Of a DNA stretch of 64,000 bases, positions 18,201 to 27,443 are shown one piece after another (position 1 is the first letter of the stretch; the number at the start of each line of letters is the position of its first letter). Under the pieces are notes generated by a model that worked only from the letters and a program-made list of their open reading frames with translations, made no database searches and had not been told where the DNA came from. Source of the stretch: Mycolicibacterium setense. GTDB taxonomy: Bacteria; Actinomycetota; Actinomycetes; Mycobacteriales; Mycobacteriaceae. A program made the position numbers and the translations under genes. Where the stretch lies: positions 124,001-188,000 of the forward strand of contig NZ_JTJW01000005.1 of the NCBI RefSeq assembly GCF_000805385.1, given 5' to 3'.

Positions 18201-20029
18201 CGGGCCGTGAATCGGACAGAATCCTGGTGACGGGCACGACCAACCGGGAGATTCTGAAGCAAGCGCTCGAATGTTTGCTCTACGACAGCTCGGATCGACA
18301 CGTCGACCTGCTTCTCAAGAACATGGAGCGGCGCCGTAATTCGGAACGTATCCGGGTGATCAGGAAGGCATCAAGCGATGCCGAACGCCTCCTCATGTTC
18401 GCCGGTGAGGAGCGTCTCAGGACGTTGATCCCGAAGGATGCGCTCAACTATCTGGTCAACGACGGCTTGGTCGAACCCCATGGGCTTGATCTCGCCAATC
18501 TGTGCGTGACCATGCTGGGTGTCCGCGCACTGGAACGCGCATGCAAGGTCGATCCGCTCGGACTGCCTGTTCCCCCTCCGTCGACGTGGTCGGGGTCGTT
18601 CAACACGCGAGACTGGGTGAAGCGGCTCGGGTTCGGTGACGAATGGGCGGGTCAGAAGGCGCGGCGACGAAATAAGCCGACGGAGTACATCGACGGTCCC
18701 ACCCAGCTCGATGAGCTCCACGACTACCAGCAGGTGGTTTCGCAACGCCTCGCCAACCTGCTGCGTGGCGTCGGCCCGAGGCGAGGAATCGTCTCGTTGC
18801 CCACCGGCGCAGGTAAGACCAGAGTCGCCGTACAGACCGTCATCCAGTCGATCCGCGACGGCAGCCTAGACGGGCTGGCGCACGGAACTTCGTTCTCTGG
18901 GCCCGTCCTGTGGTTGGCCGATGGAGAAGAACTCTGTGAGCAGGCGATCGATGCATGGTCATATCTGTGGCGTGCCCTCGGCCGGCAGGACACCCAGCTG
19001 ATCCTCAGCCGGTTCTGGTCGAACTACGAAATGGAGGAGGAATCAGCCGGCGTTCAGGTCGTGGTGGCGACGTGGCAGAAGATTCTCCTTCGGGCGGTCG
19101 GCAACGAGTCCTACGCCTGGTTGGCGGAGGCTCCGGTCGTCATCATCGACGAAGCCCACGGCGCATATACCCCGTCCTACACCGCGATCCTTGAGTGGTT
19201 GGGGCGTGGCACGCGGCAACGGGACAAACCCCTGATCGGGTTGACTGCTACCCCCTTTCGCGGGCGCCGCGACAGTGCGGAAACGGAACGCTTGCTGGCG
19301 CGGTTCGACGACAACCGGGTGGACGAGGGTGTCTTCGGGGACGAGCATCCACAGGTCAGGCTGCAGCGGGACAGAGTCCTTGCCCGAGCCCGCCTGGAGA
19401 TTCTCGATGGTGTGTCCATCGATCTGTCGATGAAGGAGCTCGATGAGTTCAGATCGATGGGCTGGCTGTCCAAGAGTGCCGAGATCCGGTTGGGTCGAGA
19501 TGAGGACCGCACGCGCACGATCGTAGATTCGATCATGAGCAAACCGGAGAATTGGCAGATCGTGGTTTTTGCTGCCTCGGTCGAGAACGCTCAGACGCTG
19601 GCCACGCTGCTTACGCTCCACGGACGCCCTGCGGCTTCCATCGACCAGGACACCAGCCCCGAAGACCGACGGATGGCGATCGAACGGTTCAAATCAGGCG
19701 AGTTGAAGGTGCTGACGAACTACGCGGTGTTGTCGCAGGGCTTCGATGCGCCCAAAACCGACGCCGTGTACATCACCCGTCCGACCAGCAGTGAGGTCCG
19801 TTATCAACAGATGGTCGGGCGTGGCCTTCGTGGTCCGAAAAACGGTGGTACCGACGAGGTTCTGATCGTCAACATGCTTGACAACATCGTCGAGTTCGGT
19901 GACAGCATCGTGTACCAGGGTGTCAAAGACATTGTGGAGTCAGAGGCAGACCGGAATGTGACCGTCCGAACGGAACTGCCGTCCGATAGCCATGTCGACT
20001 TCTCGCAGACGATGTGTCGCCAGGAATGA
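15263..20029 (+). CDS. GHKL (sacsin/HSP90-like) ATPase fused to SF2 helicase
   Basis: This 1588-residue protein joins two engines. Residues about 45-130 form a GHKL ATPase domain of the sacsin type: ELVQNAADAMQ (N box), then GRFGLGFKSISGIS (the glycine-rich G2 box). A long middle region (about 200-1150) has no clear motif. The C-terminal third is an SF2 helicase: LPTGAGKTRVAV (Walker A, about 1180), IIDEAHGAY (DEAH, about 1293), GLTATPFRGR, and QMVGRGLRGPKNGG (motif VI, about 1520). GTG 15263 follows GGAGG by six bases. GHKL-ATPase/helicase proteins beside methyltransferases and Vsr are known from restriction-type loci, so it may be the effector of the Dcm/Vsr module. No nuclease motif is evident. 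Confidence 0.88.
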   Translation: MAHRGWTDPDRALEGLVDEFRDKCIRVYKEDPNRVEEDAGKERGIAEGGYGRKQIQELVQNAADAMQGTPGRIQVSLTDSALYVANEGRPFEDSGVRALLYTHLSNKTGTEIGRFGLGFKSISGISDSPQIFSRSVSFEFSREQSAEKLSDELGYQYGTADVPALRLAWSLNATSEFRADAVLADLADWATTIVKVPLKHGAAEQLSAEIAEFDESFNLFAPHVRILDLVDVFAGRERHFKAAKKANRVTLTTEDGDREWLVVSTEHKPSLKALESAGHAARRESVTVSWALPLTGRVEVGQLSAFFPVKSDLTLSGRVNAPWKLSDDRINVIECEFNYEILTQVVPHLVVAARKDLIAGRAFGRYIDVLPARGKESRSWADKVVNEPVFQALRDSRCLPDLDGELRAPSALQRIPDDVAELAGRWSTVTGNRGAWVHPDCTTTTERRSKVDRLLQDDDRIKPPGRVLHWLQSVVADPRPVQSAAAIELAAELVRKGGNTELDVRDARIVLLENGSLAQPVRGRCFLRSNPEQNGTSFVDQVVAGSLSTTDALKYLGITVFEDGGEMLQLLTQLRHTGKVDWDALWIAMRGSGVQLVHEAFDGVLDGRATKVVRVRDGHGRWVLPEGLYFAGECLKPLKEDGAYLVDGDYHVADHQILYLLGVRSRPSRSAVGSNEKWVARYLNVVRDRLGDELGLGLQARQGIEVDGIDSVLGPLECLPDLSVTNKVALSAAVINDVDVSRVRVSHPNAPRTGRYTAPELWWVRQHGLLQTTLGAVPVAEAFVAEVPGVPEGLIPCVSQMVLSSDAEFVLGLKREMADLDPSGFNSLVQTHVKRDDMLRVGQAYAWWCWTHKEAEPPDRLWVCRGDQWAEEDRKAVAVVHRKGAYTELGEFGIPCVLVDSVEDVHTLSELWGCLEGRDLPVTYSYETSAEPELLTDVFPVLDALPGADELDGLVIQKCLSISKVAAVPGQPAVQVVCEAGRESDRILVTGTTNREILKQALECLLYDSSDRHVDLLLKNMERRRNSERIRVIRKASSDAERLLMFAGEERLRTLIPKDALNYLVNDGLVEPHGLDLANLCVTMLGVRALERACKVDPLGLPVPPPSTWSGSFNTRDWVKRLGFGDEWAGQKARRRNKPTEYIDGPTQLDELHDYQQVVSQRLANLLRGVGPRRGIVSLPTGAGKTRVAVQTVIQSIRDGSLDGLAHGTSFSGPVLWLADGEELCEQAIDAWSYLWRALGRQDTQLILSRFWSNYEMEEESAGVQVVVATWQKILLRAVGNESYAWLAEAPVVIIDEAHGAYTPSYTAILEWLGRGTRQRDKPLIGLTATPFRGRRDSAETERLLARFDDNRVDEGVFGDEHPQVRLQRDRVLARARLEILDGVSIDLSMKELDEFRSMGWLSKSAEIRLGRDEDRTRTIVDSIMSKPENWQIVVFAASVENAQTLATLLTLHGRPAASIDQDTSPEDRRMAIERFKSGELKVLTNYAVLSQGFDAPKTDAVYITRPTSSEVRYQQMVGRGLRGPKNGGTDEVLIVNMLDNIVEFGDSIVYQGVKDIVESEADRNVTVRTELPSDSHVDFSQTMCRQE

Positions 20030-20676
20030 CGGCGGCCGTTTCGGGTTCATCAGCGTGCGGCGTTGCTTCACCCCCGAGAGTCGTCATTTCTGTGTCTCGA
20101 TTGGCTTGTGTCGAGCTTGAAAGTTCAGAAGTGGTTGCGCCTTGGTCGGTGTCCTGGTCATATGGCAAATGGAGCGGGGTTGACGACCAATGCCCCGGGC
20201 CGACCAATGGAGGGTTGCATGCCAGGTGCAGCGAGACTGACCGACATCTTGCCAACATTGGGCATTTTGTCGGGGCTATCTGAGATCCTACTTTGCTGGT
20301 GACGTGCGCGTCAGTTTGTGCACTGGGTTCCGGCACTTCAAGTGGTTAGTCGGTTCGGGTTAATCGACCAGGGGAGAGAGGTCGTCCATGCTGTTACTCG
20401 ATGGACAGCGGCGCGATAGTCGCAGAGGTTCGCCGGGCTGGACCTTGTCCGGGGCAGGGATCGATGTCGGTGCGCGGACGGGCTACTTCGTCAACAGCTC
20501 CGCGCTCACTGCCGGTCCGGATCGCAAGCATCAGTCGATCGACTGCGGGGTGCCGGGGCTTAACGGCAGCCGCTACAGGGAGGTGTCGTTCGTAGATGTC
20601 CGAGACTGTATTGGCGGGGGCAAGGCGCAACTTGTACTCGCTCGTATCGACGGCCTTCCGACGGGGAGACGGTAGC
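20030..20676. other. 647-base gap between the GHKL/helicase gene and the DISARM-type operon
   Basis: No recognisable gene or RNA fills this stretch, which is less GC-rich than its neighbours over 20080-20360. It most likely holds the promoter of the long downstream operon. The last 290 bases contain one small open frame with a good ribosome-binding sequence, listed separately. Confidence 0.6.
20388..20675 (+). CDS. Possible 95-residue leader protein of the operon
   Basis: ATG 20388 is preceded by GGGGAGAGAGG, and the frame ends at TAG 20673-20675, one base before the GTG start of the UvrD-like gene. Third codon positions are about 72 percent G or C by my count, which is compatible with coding. 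The translation (MLLLDGQRRDSRRGSPGWTL...) resembles nothing I know, and the opposite strand is also open. It may be a real leader gene that couples translation into the operon, or chance. Confidence 0.3.
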   Translation: MLLLDGQRRDSRRGSPGWTLSGAGIDVGARTGYFVNSSALTAGPDRKHQSIDCGVPGLNGSRYREVSFVDVRDCIGGGKAQLVLARIDGLPTGRR

Positions 20677-22497
20677 GTGACCGCCTCCGAGATTGTGCTC
20701 AATGACGCCCAGCGGGATGTAGCCGAGGCACCGATAGACGAACGATTGCTGGTGATTGCGGGTGCTGGACAGGGCAAGACCGAGGTTGTTGCGCTGCGTA
20801 TCGACCACCTGGTGAAGGAAGAAGATCTTTCGGCGTCAGCCCAGGTTCTCGTATTGAGCTTCTCTCGTGCGGCGGTCACGGCGGTCAAGACGCGCCTCGG
20901 CGCGCGAGAGGTGCCGGCAGCGAATGTGCGGACCTTCGATTCGTTCGCCGGCCAGATCATTCTCGAAGCCGATAAAGAGCCGACTGGGAGTTTCGAAGCT
21001 CGTATCCGCCAGGCCACGCAACTGATACGCGACGCTGCAGATACCCCTGATCTGATCGCTGATCTTCGCCACATCGTGATTGATGAGGTCCAGGATTTGG
21101 TGGGTGACCGAGCGGACTTCGTGATCGAGATCCTGCGCGCAGCAGGTGACGATGTCGGGATCACAGCGCTTGGAGATCCGTTGCAGGGCATCTTCAACTT
21201 CCAACTGGCTGAGTCGCGCAGCAAGACGGCATCAACCGCTGTGATTGAGGCCCTTAAACAAGAGTTTGGTTGCACGGAGGTGGAGCTCGGTCAGAACTAC
21301 CGCGCGAGGGGCAACGGTCCGAAGAAAGTCGTCAAGCTGGGGGAGCGACTCAGAGCCACTGATGATCCCGAAGACGCCGACAGCTTGATCACTGATCTGC
21401 AATCCACTCTGTTGGACCTCGGTGAGATCGATGAATGGGACGGCCTGGTCTCGGAAGACGATGTGCGGACGGCCGTGCTGTGTGCCACCAACTCTGATGT
21501 ATTGCGGGTCTCACGACATCTCAGTGGCAAGGACATACGGCATGCCGTGCGCCGGCAGGCTCAAGATTTCGGCGCAGCCAACTGGATCGGCAGGACACTG
21601 ACATCGGTGTCGGGTCAGACAGTCGATCGGTCAGAGGTCGAGGAGGCGCTGGCTCGGTCGCTCGATCAGGCTCAAATCGAGCAGGCGTGGTACTTGCTCA
21701 AGTCTGTAGCCGCGGATAAGCGCGGTCGGGATGCCCTGAATTTGGGGCGGCTTCGCAACTCGATTCGGACCAACATGCTGCCGCTCACGTTGACCGAGCC
21801 GGACTCCTCGAACGTCATAGTGTCGACGGTCCATCGCGCCAAGGGCCTCGAGTTTGACCGTGTGTTTCTGGTCGCTCCTAACTACGAACACGAGGACGAG
21901 GACGAGTGGGCGACCATTCGGCGTGAGTACGTCGCGTTGAGTCGTGCGAGGGACGACATCTTTATCTGCTGGTTGCCGCAGGCGCGATCGTCATTCGAGA
22001 AGATGCGATGGCTGCCTGGACGGCGAGTCGAAAGGGTCTATAACTGGAAGACCGGAAAAAAGCGCGTAAAGGCTTTCGAGTTTCTGTACGACGACGTGGA
22101 CGTCAGTGAACCCACTTCCGGTGGTGGACTCGACGCCGCCGATGCCCAGGAAAACCTTCGAGACAATGACCTCATAGGCGCAAATGTCGAGGCCATGCTC
22201 GACGTCGAAATGAGCAGCGCGGACCTGCCGTCCTACCTGCTGACAACGGAAGAGGGCTATCTGCTGGGCCGCACCAGTGAGACCTTCAATACGGCGTTCA
22301 ACACCGCGTTCGGCCGCCGGGGAGGGGGTGCCTTTCCGGGACGTTTGTTCGGACTGACGCTCGTGTCTGTCGAGACGGTCGCAGGGGAGCCTCGAAAGAC
22401 CGAGCGTCTGGACGTCGGGCGGTCCGGATTGTGGCTTGCGCCTCGAATAACGGGACTTGTGGAGCCCGATTGGAAGACGATGGAGGAAGTTGAATGA
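20677..22497 (+). CDS. UvrD/Rep-type SF1 helicase, first gene of the DISARM-type operon
   Basis: This 606-residue SF1A helicase has IVLNDAQRDV (Q-like motif), VIAGAGQGKTEVVAL (Walker A, about residue 28), VIDEVQDLVGD (motif II, about 133), ALGDPLQGIFNF (motif III), STVHRAKGLEFDRVF (motif V, about 381) and YVALSRARDDI (motif VI, about 417). It should translocate 3'-5' on single-stranded DNA. The GTG at 20677 is preceded by GGGGAG at eight bases and puts the Q motif at the usual N-terminal place; an upstream ATG at 20596 adds an unconserved stretch. Its stop overlaps the drmA start (ATGA). It is not a standard DISARM gene, so it may be an added strand-processing module. Confidence 0.9.
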   Translation: MTASEIVLNDAQRDVAEAPIDERLLVIAGAGQGKTEVVALRIDHLVKEEDLSASAQVLVLSFSRAAVTAVKTRLGAREVPAANVRTFDSFAGQIILEADKEPTGSFEARIRQATQLIRDAADTPDLIADLRHIVIDEVQDLVGDRADFVIEILRAAGDDVGITALGDPLQGIFNFQLAESRSKTASTAVIEALKQEFGCTEVELGQNYRARGNGPKKVVKLGERLRATDDPEDADSLITDLQSTLLDLGEIDEWDGLVSEDDVRTAVLCATNSDVLRVSRHLSGKDIRHAVRRQAQDFGAANWIGRTLTSVSGQTVDRSEVEEALARSLDQAQIEQAWYLLKSVAADKRGRDALNLGRLRNSIRTNMLPLTLTEPDSSNVIVSTVHRAKGLEFDRVFLVAPNYEHEDEDEWATIRREYVALSRARDDIFICWLPQARSSFEKMRWLPGRRVERVYNWKTGKKRVKAFEFLYDDVDVSEPTSGGGLDAADAQENLRDNDLIGANVEAMLDVEMSSADLPSYLLTTEEGYLLGRTSETFNTAFNTAFGRRGGGAFPGRLFGLTLVSVETVAGEPRKTERLDVGRSGLWLAPRITGLVEPDWKTMEEVE

Positions 22498-25400
22498 TCA
22501 CCGAAAGTGATCCGCTGAGTCTCAAATACGACTTCCGGGACGGGATGATTCGTGAGCTCGGTCGTGACCTGATCGGCCCGAGCAACGACGGTGACGACGC
22601 GTACGAAGTGATCAAGGAATTGCCGCTCGACCGTTACGTGGTCGGTGTGCTGTGGCCTTCGAATGACGATGTGCAAGAAGCGCCGGACCCCGACAGCGAT
22701 GATTCGGGAGACTCTGAGGGATTTGAGGACACGCCCGTTTCGCAGGCTTTGATGCGATATCCGAGCTCGATGGGTATCACCTTCACGATCGACCTGAGTC
22801 GGACCACCGAGGTCAAGGTCGACTTGCATGTGGCGCAATATATTCCGTCGGATGCAGACGCTGAGCCGGAAGAGTCCGGTCGGTCGGCCAAACGACGGCA
22901 AAAGTCGCGCCCCGCTGAGTGGCTTCGGGTGCCGACGGTCATCGATCCCGTAGCTCTGGATGTTGGCAGGAGCCGGACTGAGTATCTCTCCGTGGCGCCA
23001 GACCTCCAGCTCTACGTCTACGTGCGGCAACCCAAAGATGGCGCTGTCACAGTGTCTCTCGCGCTCAGGAACACCAAGGTAGCGAATCGGAAAGGCGAGT
23101 TGCGGGATGCTTTTGCCTGGTTTCAAGTCGGAATAGCGGTTTCGACCGACAAGCCGGCAATCATGGACCGAACGCAGCCCCAACTATCCAGTACCGATCC
23201 AGATTTGAGTTCGGCGGCGCTGTTGTACCGCAATGCCAGGGTGTTTGCCATCGGCCACGGATGCGCTGCGACGTGGGAGCCGACGACAGATCCATACGTG
23301 TCCGCCGTCGAGAGCACATTCCTTCCGCAGGTGGAAGTGCATCGTGCACGACCGGCGCAGCTGTCCGATATCGACATCAGGATGTCGACACTCGCAGACG
23401 GTGCGGACGCCGTGGTGCTGGAGAACCTGAGAGCGATGGTGGCCGCGTACCGAGAGTGGATCGATGGACTCGATCAGTCGGTCGTCGACGGCGACACCGA
23501 CGTGCCGCCGAGACTGCGGGGAGTTGCAGCCGGCCACATGGAGGACGCTCGATCGGCGGCTATGAGAATTGAGGCCGGCATTGAACTTCTATCCGGTGAC
23601 CCGCAGGTGTTCAAGGCATTCCGTCTAGCCAACCGCGCGATGCAAATCCAGCGAGCACGGCAAGATTGGGTTCGCAAGGGCCATCAAGGTGCCGTGGATC
23701 CAGGGACGGATCAGTCCTGGTATCCCTTCCAGATCGCGTACATCCTGTTGAATCTTCGCGGCCTGGCTGATCGTAAGCACCAAGACCGTGACATCGCGGA
23801 CTTGTTGTGGTTTCCTACCGGCGGTGGCAAGACCGAGGCGTACCTCGGTCTGATCGCGTTCACCATCATTCTTCGCCGGCTGCGGAACAGCGCGGCTACG
23901 GGTGTCGCTGTGATCATGCGCTATACGTTGAGGCTGTTGACCATTCAGCAGTTCGAACGTGCGACAACTTTAATGTGTGCATTGGAGAGACTCCGCCTCG
24001 ACCGCCAGGACCTCGGTACCAAGTCCTTCTCGATCGGATTGTGGGTTGGATCCAAAGCAACACCGAACAATCTCGACGACGCCCGGCGAGCTTTGAACAA
24101 CCTGCGTGCAGGCCAGGAACTTGCCGAGAATAATCCGGTTCAACTCACGCAATGTCCCTGGTGCGGTGAGGATTTGGACTATTCGAACTATGTGGTGGAA
24201 AAGCTGCCCGAACGGCATCTCGTGATCGCCTGCAGAACTCCGTCTTGCGACTTCCGGGACGGTCTGCCCGTCCATGTGGTGGACGAGGACATTTACCGTG
24301 AACGGCCTGAACTCGTACTGGGCACGGTCGACAAGTTCGCGATGATGGCCTGGAACGAAAGGGTCCGTGACTTGTTCTCCCGCGACGGGCTGGGCGAAGC
24401 GCCGGACTTGATCATCCAGGACGAATTGCATCTGATCTCAGGGCCACTCGGGTCGATCGTCGGACTCTACGAAATAGCGGTCGATGCAGCTTGCGGCGTT
24501 CGATTGAGCGATGCCGGGCCCGCCACGACCCGCCCGAAGGTCATCGCGTCCACGGCGACAATCCGTCGTGCAGATCGGCAGATCAAGGCGGTGTTCGACA
24601 GAGATGCGCGTCAGTTCCCGCCGCCTGGCATAGATCCCGATGTCTCGTTCTTCGCCGAACCCGCGCCACGCGACGCACTCGGCACACGTGCCTATGTCGG
24701 CGTGATGACCGCCGGAGCCAGTCACGCAACACTTTTGGTTCGCACGTACGGCGCGCTGCTGCAAGCCGCCCAGGACCTGAAGGGGGACGAAGACAGTCGA
24801 GATCCGTACTGGACTCTGATGGGGTACTTCAACAGTCTCCGCGTCTTGGGTAGTGCGACGCTTCAAGTGGATGCGGACGTCCGTGACCGATTAAAGGTGG
24901 TGGCCGGACGAAACGAGACGACGCCTCGAAAGATCTCCCGGGTGACCGAGCTGACCAGCCGCGTTCCGTCCTCCGAGATCCCGGAAGCCCTGAAGGGTTT
25001 GGAAACCGCTCTGCCGGATGACGAAGTTGACGATGTCGTTCTCGCGACCAACATGATCTCGGTGGGGTTGGACATCGACAGATTGGGCCTCATGGCCGTC
25101 ATGGGACAGCCACAGTCGAGTGCCGAGTACATTCAAGCGACCAGCCGGGTCGGGCGTAAACACCCAGGACTCGTCGTCACGATCTTCAACTCAGCCCGGT
25201 CGCGCGACCGTTCTCACTACGAAAGCTTCCTTCCCTTCCATCAGGCGCTCTATCGCGCCGTGGAGGCAACGAGCGCAACGCCTTTCGCCGCTCGGGCTCG
25301 GGATCGAGGTCTGCAGGGCATCCTGGTCGCCCTGGCGCGACTACTCGTCGATGAGCTGGCTCCTGACACCGCAGCCCATCTGGCAGATGCAAACTACGAC

Positions 25401-25706
25401 TCACTCACCGAACTCGTGAAGATCATCGACAGACGTGTGCGAAGTACAGCGCCAGAAGAGGCCGACGCGACACTCGATCAGATCGACGCGCTGATCGATG
25501 TATGGAGTAGCGAAGCTGCTGCAAAGCCCAACATGCGTTACAACAATCCGCGGAACGTAGAAGCTGCGCTATTGGTGGAAGCTGGCGCTGCCCTAGTGGA
25601 GGAGTACTCCCAGGAAGCCGCGCCGTGGCCCACCTTGCGAAGCATGAGAGATGTGGACGCAGAGAGCAGCCTCTACCCGATTGCTTTCTTGAGGAAGTCA
25701 AAGTGA
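22494..25706 (+). CDS. drmA: DISARM helicase DrmA
   Basis: This 1070-residue SF2-type helicase matches the DrmA subunit of DISARM. Key motifs are LWFPTGGGKTEAYLGL (Walker A, about residue 440), IIQDELHLISGPLGS (motif II as DELH, about 641), ASTATIRRAD (motif III) and QATSRVGRKHPG (motif VI, about 881). A CPWCGED...CRTPSCDF pair near 550-580 looks like a zinc ribbon inserted between motifs I and II. In DISARM, DrmA and DrmB form the core complex that loads on foreign DNA. Its start overlaps the preceding stop, and its stop is shared with the DrmB GTG start (GTGA). Confidence 0.92.
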   Translation: MITESDPLSLKYDFRDGMIRELGRDLIGPSNDGDDAYEVIKELPLDRYVVGVLWPSNDDVQEAPDPDSDDSGDSEGFEDTPVSQALMRYPSSMGITFTIDLSRTTEVKVDLHVAQYIPSDADAEPEESGRSAKRRQKSRPAEWLRVPTVIDPVALDVGRSRTEYLSVAPDLQLYVYVRQPKDGAVTVSLALRNTKVANRKGELRDAFAWFQVGIAVSTDKPAIMDRTQPQLSSTDPDLSSAALLYRNARVFAIGHGCAATWEPTTDPYVSAVESTFLPQVEVHRARPAQLSDIDIRMSTLADGADAVVLENLRAMVAAYREWIDGLDQSVVDGDTDVPPRLRGVAAGHMEDARSAAMRIEAGIELLSGDPQVFKAFRLANRAMQIQRARQDWVRKGHQGAVDPGTDQSWYPFQIAYILLNLRGLADRKHQDRDIADLLWFPTGGGKTEAYLGLIAFTIILRRLRNSAATGVAVIMRYTLRLLTIQQFERATTLMCALERLRLDRQDLGTKSFSIGLWVGSKATPNNLDDARRALNNLRAGQELAENNPVQLTQCPWCGEDLDYSNYVVEKLPERHLVIACRTPSCDFRDGLPVHVVDEDIYRERPELVLGTVDKFAMMAWNERVRDLFSRDGLGEAPDLIIQDELHLISGPLGSIVGLYEIAVDAACGVRLSDAGPATTRPKVIASTATIRRADRQIKAVFDRDARQFPPPGIDPDVSFFAEPAPRDALGTRAYVGVMTAGASHATLLVRTYGALLQAAQDLKGDEDSRDPYWTLMGYFNSLRVLGSATLQVDADVRDRLKVVAGRNETTPRKISRVTELTSRVPSSEIPEALKGLETALPDDEVDDVVLATNMISVGLDIDRLGLMAVMGQPQSSAEYIQATSRVGRKHPGLVVTIFNSARSRDRSHYESFLPFHQALYRAVEATSATPFAARARDRGLQGILVALARLLVDELAPDTAAHLADANYDSLTELVKIIDRRVRSTAPEEADATLDQIDALIDVWSSEAAAKPNMRYNNPRNVEAALLVEAGAALVEEYSQEAAPWPTLRSMRDVDAESSLYPIAFLRKSK

Positions 25707-27418
25707 ACAATCCCAAGGCACGCCGGAGCCAATTGATCAGCACTTACGGGATCGGAGGGCTGTTCCCGGCATCGACGACCAGCTTCATGATCGCCGGTCT
25801 GCACGAGTGGAAGGAAGACCGTGCCGAGCCGGTGAGCGAACCCAGGTTGGCGCGTTCGCTGAAGGTCAGTGCGCTGAAGCAGCCGCCGGCGGGGGGACGA
25901 AGAGACGTCCCCGTCATACGGTTTCCCTACACTCAGGTGTGCCCGACATGCCGTCGCATCGGTCGGCTCCACGAGCTTTCGAAAGACTGGAACGTTGCCG
26001 AATGCAGCAAGGACAAGCAACCACTCAACCCCTTCCGGTTGATAGTCGCCTGTCGGCGGGGGCACATCGATGAATTCCCCTACTTCCAATGGCTTCACCG
26101 AGGGCAAGGGAAGTCCGGTTCCGACCACCTGATGAAACTCGAAGCGCGAGGCAGGACATCGTCGCTTGCGGACTTGGTGCTGACCTGTACATGCGGGGTT
26201 GAGAACCGGAATCTCGATGGTGCGATCGGTCCGCTCAATGACTTCGGATCGTGCAGGGGCGCACGTCCGTGGCTCGGAAGCGAGATGGAGCCTTGTGATG
26301 AAGTCCCACGCGTACTCCAGCGCGGTGCGTCCAACGTCTGGTACCCGGCCGTTCGGTCATCCATCTCGATTCCGCCGTATTCAGAAGCACTTTCGAAGCA
26401 TGTCGACAAGTATTGGCCACTTCTCGCGGATCCGGACGTCGTAACTCCGGCGCTGCTGGGCAAGATTGCAGACCTGTCGAATGGCAAGTACACCGTCGAT
26501 CAGATCGTGGCGGAAACCGAACGGCGCCGAGGGGAAGAACAAGGAGACGAGGACCTCTCCGAAGCGAGGCTGCGTTCAGGCGAGTACGGCGCCCTCATCG
26601 AGGGGCGCGATGAGGATGACCCGAACGCTGATTTCGTTGCCTTGCACCGGGACGTTCCAGACAAGTTCGAGGATCTGATCTCCGATGTTCGCAAGGTGAC
26701 AAGGCTGCGTGAAGTGCGTGCGCTGTATGGATTTTCCAGGCTTGATGGAGGAGGCGGAAGTTCGGAGAACCTGTGCCAGCTCGCGCCTACGCGAATGAAC
26801 TGGCTTCCCGCTATCCAGGTGATCGGTGAAGGCATCTTCATCGCGTTCAACCGAGATGTACTGGCGGAGTGGGCCGACCAGCCTTTTACCAAGGAGCGGG
26901 CGCGCATGCTGAAGATCGCCGCTGACCGGAACGCAGAGGAGTACGGTCACGCGCCGACTCACGTCAACATTGTCGAGGTGGCTCTACACACCCTTGCACA
27001 CGTCATCATCGACCAGTTGTCACTGGACGCCGGCTATCCGGCATCAGCGTTACGAGAGCGGTTGTATATCGACGACGACATGGCTGGCTTGTTGATCTAT
27101 ACCGCCAGCTCGGACTCCGCCGGCAGTCTGGGCGGCGTCGCGGCGTTAGCCGAGACGGATCAGCTTGGAAGGGCTCTATCCGAGGGTCTGGTGCGCCTTT
27201 CGTGGTGTTCGTCTGACCCGGTTTGCATCGAATCGAGAGGGGCAGGGAGCGACGCGATGAACCTAGCCGCGTGCCACGCATGCGTGCTCGTTCCAGAAAC
27301 TTCATGCGAGAAGAACAACTCGTTCCTCGATCGGGCCCTTCTATTCGGCACGCGCGAGGGTGGTAACGAATCTGAAGGTATTTTCAGCAAGTTCGTCGCC
27401 AATGCTGTTGGCACATGA
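25703..27418 (+). CDS. drmB: DISARM DUF1998 protein DrmB
   Basis: DrmB is the DUF1998 partner of DrmA. The 571-residue product begins with the highly typical RRSQLISTYGIGGLFP, has cysteine clusters CPTCRR near residue 78, LTCTCGVEN near 160, and a C-terminal DUF1998 zinc-binding part (WCSSDPVCIESRG, AACHACVLVPETSC, about 500-545). The start is GTG 25703, which overlaps the drmA stop as GTGA after a GAGGAA sequence; a longer frame from 25625 lies inside drmA. The DrmAB pair is the hallmark of DISARM, so this gene anchors the identification of the locus. Confidence 0.93.
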   Translation: MNNPKARRSQLISTYGIGGLFPASTTSFMIAGLHEWKEDRAEPVSEPRLARSLKVSALKQPPAGGRRDVPVIRFPYTQVCPTCRRIGRLHELSKDWNVAECSKDKQPLNPFRLIVACRRGHIDEFPYFQWLHRGQGKSGSDHLMKLEARGRTSSLADLVLTCTCGVENRNLDGAIGPLNDFGSCRGARPWLGSEMEPCDEVPRVLQRGASNVWYPAVRSSISIPPYSEALSKHVDKYWPLLADPDVVTPALLGKIADLSNGKYTVDQIVAETERRRGEEQGDEDLSEARLRSGEYGALIEGRDEDDPNADFVALHRDVPDKFEDLISDVRKVTRLREVRALYGFSRLDGGGGSSENLCQLAPTRMNWLPAIQVIGEGIFIAFNRDVLAEWADQPFTKERARMLKIAADRNAEEYGHAPTHVNIVEVALHTLAHVIIDQLSLDAGYPASALRERLYIDDDMAGLLIYTASSDSAGSLGGVAALAETDQLGRALSEGLVRLSWCSSDPVCIESRGAGSDAMNLAACHACVLVPETSCEKNNSFLDRALLFGTREGGNESEGIFSKFVANAVGT

Positions 27419-27443
27419 GTCGTGCGATCGGGAGCGTTGAAGA

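Noticed and set aside
20030..20400. Possible tRNA or small-RNA gene in the gap before the operon
   Set aside because: No cloverleaf or T-loop sequence could be traced; the stretch has only weak, irregular structure.
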